NCBI GenBank assembly: GCA_001972305.1
Contig: BDDD01002913.1
Location: 72,361 to 136,360 of the forward strand
Direction: 5' to 3'
Origin: Cephalotus follicularis
Lineage: Eukaryota > Streptophyta > Magnoliopsida > Oxalidales > Cephalotaceae
DNA length: 64,000 bases
Shown here: one piece after another, positions 11,661 to 22,959 of the stretch
Numbering within the stretch: the first letter of the stretch is position 1
Layout: each line of letters starts with the position of its first letter
Notes under the pieces: model-generated
What the model was told of the DNA's origin: nothing
Databases searched by the model: none
The model's input: only the letters and a program-made list of their open reading frames with translations
Program-made: the position numbers and the translations under genes

Positions 11661-11827
11661 CTTAAGGGGGTCCAGCCAGCTGCCCGCCCTAATCCCCCAA
11701 CATTTCTTTAATTTTTTTGTATAAGTCTTAACACCACAAAGTGGAAAATCACGATTATCATTAATTTATTTCATAGGTTACATCGAGAAATACAATATTA
11801 CATTTAACGAAAATCTCGGGCGTGACA

Positions 11828-12125
11828 CAATGACTCTACATGATGTGTTTAAGAAAATAACTTTACAATTCTTGTCACACAATTGACTTATGCTCAAGAG
11901 ATTGTGTTTGAGTCCTTTAACATGCAATACATTTGTAATAGTAATATTTTCATTACGTATGGATCCAGTTCCAATGATTTTTCCTTTTGCGTTATCTCCA
12001 AAGGTTACATTTCCTTCGTCTTTTGGTTCCCATGTTACAAATAGACTTTTGTCACCCGTCATGTGTTTGGAGCATCCGCTATCAAGGTACCAATGATTCC
12101 TCTTTGATGATGTCTTTATGCACAT
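11828..12125 (-). pseudogene. pol: Copia protease / GAG-pre-integrase fragment of B
   Basis: Minus-strand fragment containing the aspartic protease active site in NHWYLDSGCSKHMTGD and the pre-integrase motif HNLLSISQLCDKNCKVIF. These place it between gag and integrase in a Ty1/copia polyprotein. It is cut at 11828 by the LTR of gypsy A, so the last residues of the open frame derive from A. Confidence 0.9.
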
Positions 12126-13740
12126 CTACAAAGCAAATAAATTTAAGTTGGAGACTTTGGTACCCAAGTAGGTTTGGGTCCAGGGGGGTTAGCGATAAAT
12201 GTTCCTTTTGGAACCCATATTGTTCTTATTTTAAACATTTGATTTCTAACAATCATGCTTTGTTTAAACTTATTTCTCTTTTGCATGTCATTTCTTCTTT
12301 GATAGCACTTGTGTGTAATGTGACCATTTTTATTGCAATAATTACAAGTTATACTAGAAGAAGTCTTTTTAGCTTCTTTATTTTCAAGATACTTTTGAAA
12401 ATGCTTAACATTATTCATCTCATCATAACCTAGACCAGCTTTATTAAAAACACTTCTTTGAATTCCTAAAATATTATCTAGTTTTTCACAACTATTTGGA
12501 AATTTTGAAAATGTTTTCTTAAGAGCATCAACTTCTAATTTGAGAGTTTCATTTCCTTTTTCAAGATATACAATCTTATTATCTACTAGCTTATTTGCTA
12601 GACATTATATCTCATGTTTTAAACCAGCATTTCCTTTATTAATCATTTTTATTGTCTTTTTGAGACAGGTATTTTCTATACTAAATTGTTCAAGTAATTC
12701 AAGAAGTCCAGTTACCTCGTTTTCACTTTCATCTCCATCGGGTTCATCAATTGCCATTAAAGCCAATTGTGCTACTTCTTGATTCTCCTCCTCTTCGGAG
12801 CTTAATTCATCACTATCTAACCATGTAGCTAGCATTGCTTTCTTCTTTTTGATTTTTACTTTAGCTTTCTTTCATCTCGGACATTCACTTTTGTAGTGTC
12901 CGGGTTTGTTGCATTCGAAACATATGATTTCATCCTTCTTTGTATCTGATTTTGAAGGATATGACATATTGTAGCTTTTACTGCCTAATTTCTTCTTTGC
13001 TAAAAATCTTTTGAATGTCCTTGTTATTAGGGCCAGTTCATCATCGCTCTCTTCTTCGCTTGAATCCACTGTAGAATATTTGAAAGCTATAACTTTCTTT
13101 TTTTTCTTGTCTAATTCTTCATCATCTTCATGATTTTTTATTATCATTTCGTGTGTCATTAGTGATCCAAGAAGTTCTTCAAGTGGCAACACATTAAGGT
13201 CTTTAGCTTCCTCTATAGCAGTGACCTTAGGCATCCAACTCTTAGGTAGACACCTGAGAATCTTTCTTACCACCTCACTGTTAGTTTAACACTTATTTAA
13301 AGATTGCAGTGAGTTTATAATGTTGGTAAACCGAACAAACATGCTAGAAATATTTTCAGTTTCTTTCATTGAGAACATTTCATATTCTCTTACTAGCATA
13401 TTTATTTTGGCGTCCTTTACCTGATTGGTTCCCTCATAGGTAACCTCGAGTCTATCCCACATCTCCTTTGCGGTTGCGCATAAGGAGACTCTATTGAACT
13501 TGTTAGAATTTAAGGCACATATTATAACATGTTTAGCTTTAGTGTTTAGTTGTACCTTTTTTCTATCATCATATGTATATAAACTTCTGGGTTTAAGAGT
13601 TTGACACCTTCTTTTGAAATTGTGTGAGGAAGTTCAGGGCCGTCAATGATGATATCCCACAAGTTAAAATCAAGAGCTTAATGAAGATGATCATGTTTGC
13701 TTTCCAGTGACTGTAGTTGTTTCCATCGAAGAAAGGAGGC
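12126..13740 (-). pseudogene. gag: Sirevirus gag of B
   Basis: Gag on the minus strand. The N-terminus (NNYSHWKANM near 13715) marks the plant copia capsid fold. The central part (13273-12872) has an acidic/lysine-rich linker and a zinc knuckle CFECNKPGHYKSEC. A predicted helical, glutamate-rich stretch (12835-12605) follows, then a second knuckle CNYCNKNGHITHKC (about 12318-12360). Two separated knuckles with a long helical spacer fit Sirevirus gag. Several stops and frame changes, including TAA near 13287 and stops in the N-terminal third, make it inactive. Nothing upstream of about 13740 is left of the gag leader. Confidence 0.85.
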
Positions 13741-13749
13741 TTTGAATTG

Positions 13750-14936
13750 AATATTAAAGTAGATATCGATAAATAAAAAGTTCAAAGTAAAGTGTATAAA
13801 GAGAGAAAAAGTCTCTGTTTTAGAGTGGTTCGGCCAAACTCTTGCTTATGTCCAAATTTCCCAAGGGAGCTCCTTGAGTTTCCACTATCTCGAATTGATT
13901 AAGGCAGCAATTCGTTATACCTCACACTTTTTCTTGATTGACTACAATCACAAGACCTTGACCTCAACACCTTAGAGGATTCACTCTCCTCTTTTACAAG
14001 AGTTTGATTTTTTGTTTACAGTGCAACCTCTCAGTGGGTTTTGATCTAGCTTTTACTGCTGAGAATAGTTGAACAGCACAACAACGATAATAATACAAAA
14101 ATATAAAGCTTTGAAGCTTTTGAAGAGACTAAGTGCACTTGATGTTTGTAGTTTGTAATTTTTCTTGAATGCTTGATTTCTTTGTATTTTCTGAGAGATT
14201 AGATCTTCCTTTATATAGCCAAAAATTCCTTGTAGTCGTTGCAACAAACATGGAAGTTTAGGATCTGAAACTCTCTTGATTTGTGGAAACTTTGTTATAT
14301 AGCCGTTTGAAGTAAAACCATCGATGTATTTGATAAGCATCGATGTCTTTCATGAGTTAAATAGCCGTTGCAAGCAACCAGGACGTAATTGAGTGAAGGA
14401 CATTGATGTATTTTGTAGGTATCGATGTTTTGAGCAAAAATGAGTGAAAGACGTCGATGTCTTTTCTGGACTTGTATCCAAGCTCGATGTCATATAGACT
14501 GCACCGATCCTATCTTCAATAATATGAAAAAGACGACGATGTCATATGAATAGCATCGATGTCTTTTGGTCAAATAACGATGTCTTCATACAATTGGATC
14601 GATGTCTTTGTGAGGAATTGACCAGTAACTTTTGGACTAAAGATGTCGATGTCTTCTGACCAACATCGATGTCTTTGTGAAAAATCGGCCTATATCTTTT
14701 AATCTAAAGGTGTCGATGTCTTCTGAGTACGCATCGATGTCTTTGTGTAAAAATGTGGACTTTTGAGCTAAAGGTGTCGATGTCTTCTAATCCACGTCGA
14801 TGTCATTGTGTGTAATCTGCCTGAAACTCTTGAAAGGTTTGCCTTAGTATTTCTAACTTCTTGCACATAAAATGAACTTTTGTTAAATACAAATATGTTA
14901 TCATCAAAACTAGGATTGAGACTAAAAACTTCAACA
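13750..14936 (-). repeat. 5' LTR of copia B
   Basis: Minus-strand LTR starting TGTTGAAGTTTTTAGTC at 14936. Start and R-U5 segments (CCGAACCACTCTAAAAC near 13830) match LTR C, but the U3 array uses a different motif. Its left end is blurred by the loss of the leader; about 13746-13755 is likely. Confidence 0.8.
14205..14815 (-). promoter_or_regulatory. CATCGATGTCTTT array and TATA box of LTR B
   Basis: About 16 variants of CATCGATGTCTTTG / GTCGATGTCTTCT between 14330 and 14815, in the position where LTR C has GCGTCGACGC copies. On the minus strand they precede a TATA box GGCTATATAAAGG (about 14206-14219). The distances from LTR start to array (about 120 bases) and from array to TATA (about 110) are close to those in C. 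Confidence 0.75.
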
Positions 14937-14941
14937 CTCAT

Positions 14942-16085
14942 CATTCTCAGCCAGACTCTGAGAATACACCATGACGTCATCTATGAACACCACCACAAAG
15001 GTGTCAAGAAATGGTTGGAACACCCGATTCATCAAATCCATAAAAGCTGCTGGCGCATTAGTTAGCCCAAACGGCATGACCGATAACTCATAGAGGCCAT
15101 ATGGAGATCTGAATGCCATCTTTGGAATATCTCCTTCCCTTACTCTTAACTGATGGTATCCCGATCGAAGATCTATCTTTGAAAACACGAAAGCATTTCG
15201 CAACTGGTCAAACAAGTCATCAATCCGTGGAAACGGATACTTGTTACGCACAGTGACCTTATTGAGCTACCGGTAGTTGATGCACAATACTAGAGAACCA
15301 TCCTTATTCTTTACGAACAATACCGGAGCACCCCATGGAGAACTACTAGATTGGATAAATCCTTTCTCCAACAACTCTTGTAATTGTTTCTTCAATTCCT
15401 TTAGCTCTACCGATGCCATTCGGTAAGGACCAAGGGATATAGGAGTTGTGCTAGGAATTAATTCGATGACAAATTCTATCTCTCACTCTCTGGCAGAGAA
15501 CCTAGTAACTCCTCTGGAAAAATGTCAGGAAACTCACAAACATCTGGTATATTCTCTATCTCTGGCTCAGACATCCGAGTGTCTACCACATTAGCCAAAA
15601 ATCCTCATCCGCCTTTGTCCTAGATCTTACAAGCTACCATAGTTGAGATCATCTTAAACGGTGTCGAACGTTGTTCGCAGACTGGCTCCATGTTTAATCC
15701 ATCGAACATATGAAAAGAAACAACTTTGACGAACATTCCACCACTGCTCGGTGCTCCCTTAGCCAATCCATACCCATGATGGCATCAAAATCTTCAATGC
15801 AGAAAGGGATAAGGTCACCTGGAAAATTCCGCCCCTTAATCATAACATCAAAATTCTTGTAAACTCGCCCTACCAGGTAGCTCTGACCCGTTGGAACAGA
15901 TACCATGATCTCTTCATCCAAAGGACTTAACTCACAACAAGCATGAATGCAAAATGCATGAGCAATAAAAGATAATGCGGATCCGATATCAAACAAAATA
16001 TTGGCATCTCTACCAAAGATGTGAGCCATACCTATTGCCACATCTGTGGATTTGAGGGCGTCCTCCCAATTCAGAGTGTAGACTC
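14942..16085 (-). pseudogene. pol: Protease and RT of gypsy D
   Basis: Protease at 16041-15694 with the active-site region ILFDIGSALSFI (Ile where Ser or Thr is usual after the catalytic Asp) and AIMGMDWLREH. The RT follows with [42 protein letters not shown] and [14 protein letters not shown], ending just after the catalytic FIDD (about 14975-14986) at YSQSLAEN, where copia B inserted. A stop interrupts the region before [10 protein letters not shown], and frames change between protease and RT. RNase H and integrase are not in the window. Clear Ty3/gypsy pol, inactive. Confidence 0.88.
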
Positions 16086-16149
16086 TTATAGTTGTTGCAG
16101 GTCTGCTTTGCTACCGGCTACTACCCGCTCTTGAGGCACCCACTTGTAG

Positions 16150-16826
16150 ACTCTTATAGTGTAGACTCTCTACCAAAATGCATCTTTCTTCCTGGTCAGC
16201 AACTAGAGAGGAGCAAAATGAGACATCTCCATCAAACGATACTCGTACTGCGTTACAGTCATACTTCTTTGACGCAACTGAAGGAATTCCCGTCTCTTCT
16301 CTTTCACGTACGTAGCAGGGAAGAAATATTGACGGAGCTCTCGTCTGCATGCCTCACCTTAAGGGATTCCCACCAGTGAAGATCATTTCTCCGCACCAAG
16401 AAGGATGCAAGACCAACACGAGAATCATCAGCGATTCCCATATGATCGAAGATTTTCTCTAGATGGTTTAACCATGCCTCATCATCCATTGGATCATCTG
16501 TTCCTTCAAAGGTTGTAGAGCCTAAAAGCTGCAAACGCTCGATGGCAAGGCTTAGGGTTTAGCGAAGCCTAAAGCTTGAGCTATCATCGAAGCAAACTGC
16601 ATCCATTTAGCCTGCTTACTGTACCAACTAGAGGAGGAGGTACCCGAGTAGCAGACTGCACTGCCGGAACATTGGCTGCTACCTCCGGCCCAGCCTCCTG
16701 TCCTACCACCCTAGGTTTTGCTCGCACTTCAGGCTCAAAATGAGGTAGTTCTTGATCCACTTGTGGTGGGGATGCTACTTTAGCTCTAGCCCGACCACGT
16801 CCTCTTGCTTGACCACGGAGCACCAT
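16150..16826 (-). pseudogene. gag: Gag of gypsy D, internally deleted
   Basis: Begins at 16826 with MVLRGQARGRGRARAK, a basic then proline-rich N-terminus. After a frame change it continues with the capsid segment FEGTDDPMDDEAWLNHLEKI (16534-16304). The sequence then jumps to the protease without any recognisable zinc knuckle. A repeated GTAGACTCTTATAG at 16080 and 16146 suggests a deletion or slippage there. Much shorter than normal gypsy gag. Confidence 0.75.
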
Positions 16827-16955
16827 ATACCTTCACATAAAAAATTAGGGTATCACTAACCATACATTCTACATGAAATGCATGCAATGCGTATCCCAAG
16901 AAGTTCCCAAAAATCACAAGGAAACCACAAAACCGGTCTCTCTGATACCAAAAAC

Positions 16956-19577
16956 TGACATGACCCATTTCCCCTTCTCCCCTTCCGGGAGACAAGCTGC
17001 GCCAGGAGGAAGGATACAACTCAACAATCCTCCACCTCAAACAATATCATAGACATATAAACAAAACCAATCAGATGAGATCTATGAGACCTGACGATAA
17101 ATATCGTCATAAAGGATAGACTAGCAGAGCTCTTTTTAAAGCAACAATGTGTATTACAGTGCTTGGAGCACACGACACCCGAGCACTTAAACTCCCGCGT
17201 CTTTCTTATTAAACACTAACATCTAGTCAAGTCATCGGGTATAACTAAACTGAGAAGCCATGCTACAACTTCATAACTACACTCTACATCCGAGGACTAA
17301 GCTTTTGCACTACCTTCTCTGACATAAATTTCTAGATGGTCTAGTCTGACTACCCCGAGGTCTGACCTATGCCAAGAAGGTCTATCTCACCCTCTATGGC
17401 GTGACAAGTCCTAGGGACTCATCCTCACCCTTCTCGGCTGCTCTGCGCTAAGCCTCCTATATACATATAAGATCAAACCCTCACAAGGATCTCATTACCA
17501 TGAAAGAGATTCAATCATCAAATATGGATCATTGTTTTGCTGAGCAACCTGAAAATAATAGAGTTAACACAATACACAAATTTTTCATACATGGATGATC
17601 AACAAAAATATAAGGCTTTAACAGTTCCTATGAATCACAACGAAACCTATGCAAAACCCAAAATGCCCTAATGCATGCAGGTCTGACTAGCCCGAGAAGT
17701 CAGATAAGGTGCTCGCGCCATGGTCTACCTATCTCAAAAGAAGCCTTGGTTGGGTGGATCAAAGGAACTTTAACCCACCACTCCAACTGCACAAAAATAT
17801 GAGAGGGGATTAGTCCAAATTACTAGTGATTGAGAAAGAAACATTCCCTAAACGTCCCACAACAATGGACACACAGGAGGTAAGTGTCTCGTACTATGCC
17901 CAACTGGGCAAACAAAAATATATGTAACACTGCTCAATAAAACAGAGAAGACTGTAAATATATCAAGAAAAGTATGAAAGTTAAAAATAAACGTCAGAGC
18001 AACCAACTCAATGCCATAGACCTCAATAAAAACAGTAAAGTGCCAAGAGGGTCATCAACTCAGAGGATCACAATAAAGATTAGAAGACTTTGAGGATCAT
18101 ACAACTCAGAGGATCACTGGTACTTGCTTCGATCAACAAACTCACATTTGCCACCCACATCGTTGGCATACCCATTTGTACCAGAACCACATCGGCCATA
18201 TCATTCTCTGCTCTGCCGGAACCACATCGGCAAGGTCATAGGCTGCATGATTGTATATATCCCTCATATACTGTTATATATGCCATACGCCTAGAGCACA
18301 ACACCACATGAACCTCGATCGAGGGGCTAGTGAATCACTACACAAGCTCCACCCTTATCGGCAATCACGTAGTTGGAACATCGACTGAGGGGCCAGTGAA
18401 TCACCACTCATGCTCCACCATTGTCGAAAAGCACATAAGAGAACCTCGACTGAGAGGTAGGCGAATCACCGCACAGACCATCTCTCGTTGGCAATCTCAT
18501 ATCAGAGCACTCAACATGGTCTGACGGAAGAACTAGCGGATCCATCAGGTACACTCACAAAACATACCGTCATAGACCAACGGAATAAGCAGATCCAGGT
18601 AGCGGAACCCTGGGATAGTCACACTTAACATCCCATTATAGACAATGCAACTGCTAAATGGAATTGGGATCCAATGCAATACTCCTCCTTAGCCAAGTAA
18701 GTCTCACATACTACAGCTTACCAGTACACAACATCCGAGAACAACACATGATATCAAAAAGCATAAAATACTCAATTAAACAGGGGAAAAACACATCCTC
18801 CCAGAAGATCGAGCGTACACACACTCAGAAAACAGTATTTCAACATGCATTATCAATAAAGACAAAAGGAAAGGAAATCCTAGTCAAACATCAGTATCAT
18901 GGGAGACCAGGCACAATAAGACTCTCAAGTATCAGTTATAGAAAGGGGAATGTCCTACTCACAGGTTTACCGCAACACCTCTGCACTAGCTCCCATGCTG
19001 TGCTGATTCCGCAACTGGATCCTCGTCTACAATATCAACACACAACAGACTTAGCACCGTCTGTTCGAACATACAATTCGAGCAACATGCATGAATGCCT
19101 TCATGCATAAAAAGCCACAACCCTGCCTATCAGGCCATCATACTTCACGACTCTGCCTCGAAATCAGAAACAAAAGATACAGTGCATCGCACAGCTATAT
19201 CAAACGGAGAAGGAAGGTATTCACCTCGCCAAACTCGAATACGATGAAAGATGTTCCAAAACTCGAACTCAATGAAAGAAGATCTCCAAGGAAGAAAGAA
19301 GAGGAAAGGAAGAGAACTCAAACAAATCACAATTCAAAAATGGAAAGAACTGACAGAATACTCATCCTTTACTTGCTTCAGCCATATTAACACAGAAAAG
19401 CTAATAGCTTCCTTAAGACACTTCAAACATCCCAAGGCAGATTACAAACCAAAATATCTCTTATCCTTACTTTGGGCTTATATCACCACACATAGCCCAA
19501 TATCTAACAAAAGGGAAATTTTTTTTTAAGGCCCAACACAGTTCAATTTATCCATAATTTGAACACGAGGTGTTACA
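16956..19577 (-). repeat. 5' LTR of gypsy D
   Basis: LTR of 2,622 bp; on the minus strand it starts TGTAACACCTCGTG at 19577 and ends GGGTCATGTCA at 16956. It is followed on the minus strand by the PBS GTTTTTGGTATCAGAGAG (16936-16955). Inside at 18305-18500 are three degenerate units of about 65 bp headed by CCTCGATCGAGG (18313-18324, a perfect 12-base palindrome) or ATCGACTGAGG. No coding sequence is supported. Confidence 0.85.
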
Positions 19578-19582
19578 ACACA

Positions 19583-21384
19583 TGCTCAGAGCATATCCTC
19601 CAGTGTATGAATCATCCTCTCGACTGGCCATCTTTCTGGGGATGAAAAGCCGTACTAAAAGTCAGTTGAGTACCAAGACTTGTCTGCAGTTTCCTCCAAA
19701 ATAGTGAGGTAAATTGTGGGTCTCTGTCTGGAACAATGCTGACGGGTACTCCACGGAGTCTCACAATCTCCCTAACAGAAAGAGATGTTAATCGTTCCAA
19801 AGAATTACTTGTCTTGAATGCCAGAAAATGTGCATATTTGGTGAATTGATCAACAATAACCCATATGGCATCATTGTTAGCTCTCGTCCATGGAAACCAC
19901 GATACAAAATACATCATGACATGCTGCCATTTTGATTGTGCCATTGACAACGTTTGTAGCAATCCAGCTGGCCTCTGATGTTCCACCTTGACTTGCTGAC
20001 ATACCAAGCAGGAAGCAACATACTCTACTATATTCCTTTTCATATTGTTCCAGCAATAGATAAGCTTCAAGTCTCTGTACATTTTCCTACTCCCCGGATG
20101 CACAGAGAAACTAGAGAGATGAGCCTGAGACAACAACTCATCCTTTAGTTCCTTAGTGTCAGGATCACAAACCCAACCCTGAAATCTGATCAAACCATCA
20201 CCATGAACCGAGAATTCGAGCCTCAATCCACCTTGACCATCCAATGCATTCTTAAGCAAACCTCCATCCATCCCTTGAGCCTTTCTGATCCTGTCCATCA
20301 ACCGTGGCCATGCCTGAATCTGAGAAACCGTCAAGCAAGCTAATCGATGACTCAAAGCATCTGCCACCACATTAGCCTTACCTAGATGGTACTGTATCTC
20401 GTAATTGTAATCATTGAGCAGCTCCATCCATCTCCTCTATCTCATAGTCAAATCTTTCTTAGAGAAAAGATGCTTCAAGCTATTATGATCCGTAAACACA
20501 TCAAACTTTGGGCCATACAAATAATGTCTCAACTAGTATATCGTAATGATTATCACTAGTAGCTCCATATCATAAGTTGGATAATTCTCCTCATGAGGCT
20601 TTAACTTCCTTGAGGCATAAGCAATTACCTTTCCATTTTGCATCAAGACACAGCCCAAACCATTCCCTGACGCATCACTGTATACAATAAAAATTTCACT
20701 ACCCTCTGGCAAGGCCAAAATCAGAGCGAAAATCAAGCGATGCTTCAATTCCTAGAAGCTCTGCTCACAGCCGCCATCCCAAACAAACTCTATCTTTTTC
20801 TGTGTGGTGTAGCAATCCATGAGAATCCTTCGAGAAAGCGGTGGTAATAGCCCACTAAGCCTAAGAAAATACGGACCTCGGACATGTTGTTAGCCATTTC
20901 AAGTCCTTAACTGCTTCTATCTTTGTGGGATCCACTGACAATCCAACACTAGAAATGACATGACCCAGAAAAACTACCTCTGATAACCAAAACTCACATT
21001 TGCTGAACTTGGCATACAACTGATGGTCTCTTAGAATCTGCAATGGCAAGGGCAAATGTGCCCAATGCTCTTCCATAATCCCGGAATATACCAAGATGTC
21101 ATCAATGAAGACCACGATAACCTAGTTGAGATACGGGCTGAACACCCTCTTCATCAAACCATGAACGTGGCAGGGGCGTTGGTCACCCCAAACGGCATCA
21201 CCACAAACTCATAATGCCCATACCTTGACCTCAAAGCTGTTTTCGGACTGTCTTCAGCTCTAACCCTGAGCTGATGATATCCTGATCTCAAATCCAATTT
21301 AGAGAACACCAAAGCATCGATATGCGGCAATGGATACTTATTCTTAATTGTGTCCCTGTTGAGCTGCCGATAATCGATACACAT
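19583..21384 (-). pseudogene. pol: RT C-half, RNase H and integrase of gypsy E
   Basis: Read leftward from 21384: RT with [26 protein letters not shown] and catalytic FIDD (about 21099-21110). RNase H follows with [19 protein letters not shown] and a TDHNSLKHL segment, then the integrase HHCC zinc region (HLSSFSVHPGSRKMY ... CLVCQQVK, about 20140-19985). The catalytic core has IVDQFTKYAHF and PDRDPQFTS. The third catalytic residue region is broken: a one-base loss after DGQS shifts the frame and gives a stop. Further stops lie at 20530, 20757 and 20860. Integrase is cut at 19578 by D, so any C-terminal chromodomain cannot be judged. Confidence 0.9.
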
Positions 21385-21544
21385 TGTTTAGCATCAAAAT
21401 GTGCTACTTTTAATGATTTATTTGTGATATTTTTATGCTTGAAATAGACTACTTTGGTTGTGTTATGTTGATTTTCAGGTACAAGACAAAAAAGACCAAA
21501 GTGCATGAAGAATGGTTCAAATTGGCAAAATTTTGCAGAAAAAC

Positions 21545-22097
21545 AGAGTTAAGCGTCGATGCGTAGACCTTAAGCGTCAACGCCTATCTCTTAAGCACTG
21601 ACGGTATCAAAGAAAGCGTCGACGCTTTGCAATTCACCTGGAGAAAATTTGTAGATTCATGATTCTCATCAACACCAATCTTATAGGCATCAACGTGCTA
21701 GGAATTCAATATCAATACGTCAATGCCATAAATGCACTAATCAGACAGTAGCTTAAACGTTGACGTGCAAAGAGGAAGACGTCAACGCATCCTACCTTAA
21801 TGAGTTAAGCGTCGACGCCTTGATTTTAAGCATCAATGCCTTGATTTTAAGCGTCGACGCTTATCATTCAAGTATGCTCAATATCACAACATATGCGTCG
21901 ACGCTTAGTGCATTTAACGTATTAAAGCGTTAACGCAAAGCCAAAGCGTCAACGCCCAAGACTTAAGCGTCGACGCTTACGACGCCTGATAGCAAAAAAA
22001 GGAAAGTTTTCACTTCGTAAACATTTCCTTAAACAGTTTTAAGTAGGTTAAACTTTTGCCCTTTTCTTATTACACGGGATTGTAAAGTATAAATAGA
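21545..22097 (+). promoter_or_regulatory. GCGTCGACGC array and TATA box of LTR P
   Basis: About 15 copies of AAGCGTCGACGCTT variants between 21550 and 21990, spaced 15-40 bases apart, among them AAAGCGTCGACGCTTTGC, TAAGCGTCGACGCCTTG and TTAAGCGTCGACGCTTAC. They end about 100 bases before TATAAATAG (22088-22096). A further copy lies at about 22745 (AAGCGTCGACACC). The same motif occurs in copia C although the two elements belong to different superfamilies. Confidence 0.75.
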
Positions 22098-22389
22098 CGA
22101 GTCAGGTCACAAAAACAAGTGTGCAAGCTAGTGACAACCTTTATAGCCACCTTTCTTCTTCAATTCAGTTTTTAGTTTTTAATACAATGTTTAGTAGCTA
22201 AACTTTTAAGGTTTTTGGTTGAGAACAAAGCCTAGATTGTATTGCTTCACTTCCATTAATAAAAATCCTCGAAGTTTTGATTTGTTCTTCAATTTTTTGC
22301 CTTCACACACACTTTGTCTGTCTGATTAAAAGCCACGAACATCTTGTCGGTGAATAAGAACGTTGGTGAATAAATGGTTTTTAATCCAG

Positions 22390-22560
22390 TCAATGGAGTC
22401 TACTCATACGGTTTGTCACAACAAACACACTTCGTATAGACCTAGCATGTCTACTCATACGATTTGCCACCGCTGCCGTACTCCGTATAGACCTAGCATA
22501 ACTACTCATACGATTTGTCATCACAGTCGCACTCTGTATCGACCTAGCTGTTGTTGGTTA
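22390..22560 (+). repeat. Tandem repeat in LTR P
   Basis: Three imperfect units of about 57 bp with CTACTCATACGATTTG and CTCCGTATAGACCTAGC. The same unit is repeated in LTR Q at 59075-59240 on the other strand, so this tandem repeat is ancestral to the family, unlike the palindrome array. Confidence 0.8.
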
Positions 22561-22959
22561 TCAAGGTTTGATCGTTCAAGTAAGTGATTTGTTCAATATA
22601 ATCTATGGTGAGTTTCTATACCCTAAAATCGACATTTTCTTGCATATTATATTCTGTTTATTTTTTGTTTTTATTAGTTCATAAGTTGCATGATTATTTT
22701 CTGTTAATTTCTCAATACAGTAGCCATTCACATCAACGTCTTGACAAAGCGTCGACACCTTCGTTTCCTGCTTTGATTATTTAGTTTATTTTTACATGTT
22801 TAGGAGTAGTTTTCGTAATTAAACCTCAATTTTGCATGCCATGCTTAGGTTGGATAGATTAAAATTAATTTAACTTGATTTCCTAGTGTTCGACCCGTTA
22901 CTGCACAACTATGAACTTGCGGTATAAATTCAAAATATTCTTTTGACATGAACACACAT

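Larger units (their letters stand above)
7163..11827 (-). mobile_element. Gypsy element A, 5' part
   Basis: Minus-strand Ty3/gypsy element: 5' LTR at 9417-11827, PBS, gag, protease and the start of RT, then cut at 7162 by LTR L. It is inserted in the protease/pre-integrase region of copia B; CAATG (11828-11832) would be one TSD copy, the other being outside. Its LTR and gag are related to H, and its LTR to O, so A represents the pol-bearing form of that family, although this copy is inactive. Confidence 0.85.
9417..11827 (-). repeat. 5' LTR of gypsy A
   Basis: LTR of 2,411 bp; plus-strand ends are TGTCACACCCC at 9417 and CTCGGGCGTGACA at 11827. It shares its ends and an internal segment (TTGTCCTCACTCGGCTAA near 9810) with LTRs of H and O. 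It carries two blocks of CAGTCGGCTG/CAGTCGACTG motifs. No coding sequence is supported inside. Confidence 0.85.
11828..14936 (-). mobile_element. Copia element B (Sirevirus-type), 5' part
   Basis: Minus-strand sister of copia C: 5' LTR at the right, gag, and the start of the protease/pre-integrase region, cut at 11828 by gypsy A. It is inserted in the RT of gypsy D just after [13 protein letters not shown] (14937-14941) would be one TSD copy. The remaining pol and 3' LTR should lie left of the window. No PBS or leader is visible: the LTR runs almost directly into gag codons at 13740. Confidence 0.85.
14937..19577 (-). mobile_element. Gypsy element D, 5' part
   Basis: Minus-strand gypsy element: 5' LTR 16956-19577, PBS, gag, protease and RT up to the insertion of copia B. 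It is inserted in the integrase of E within codons for DMLRACV; ACACA (19578-19582) would be one TSD copy. The rest of pol and the 3' LTR lie outside to the left. Related to LTR L by LTR ends and internal segments. Confidence 0.85.
21385..22954 (+). repeat. Solo LTR P, Athila-type, in the RT of E
   Basis: TGTTTAGC start at 21385 and TGAACA end at 22954 (1,570 bp), flanked by the TSD CACAT at 21380-21384 and 22955-22959, with no internal region. Its ends and R-U5 sequence match LTR Q (58693-59787, opposite strand), for example GTGTTCGACCCGTTACTGCA near the 3' end. P is about 475 bp longer than Q because it holds a palindrome array that Q lacks. A solo LTR is the expected product of recombination between the two LTRs of a full element. 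Confidence 0.92.
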
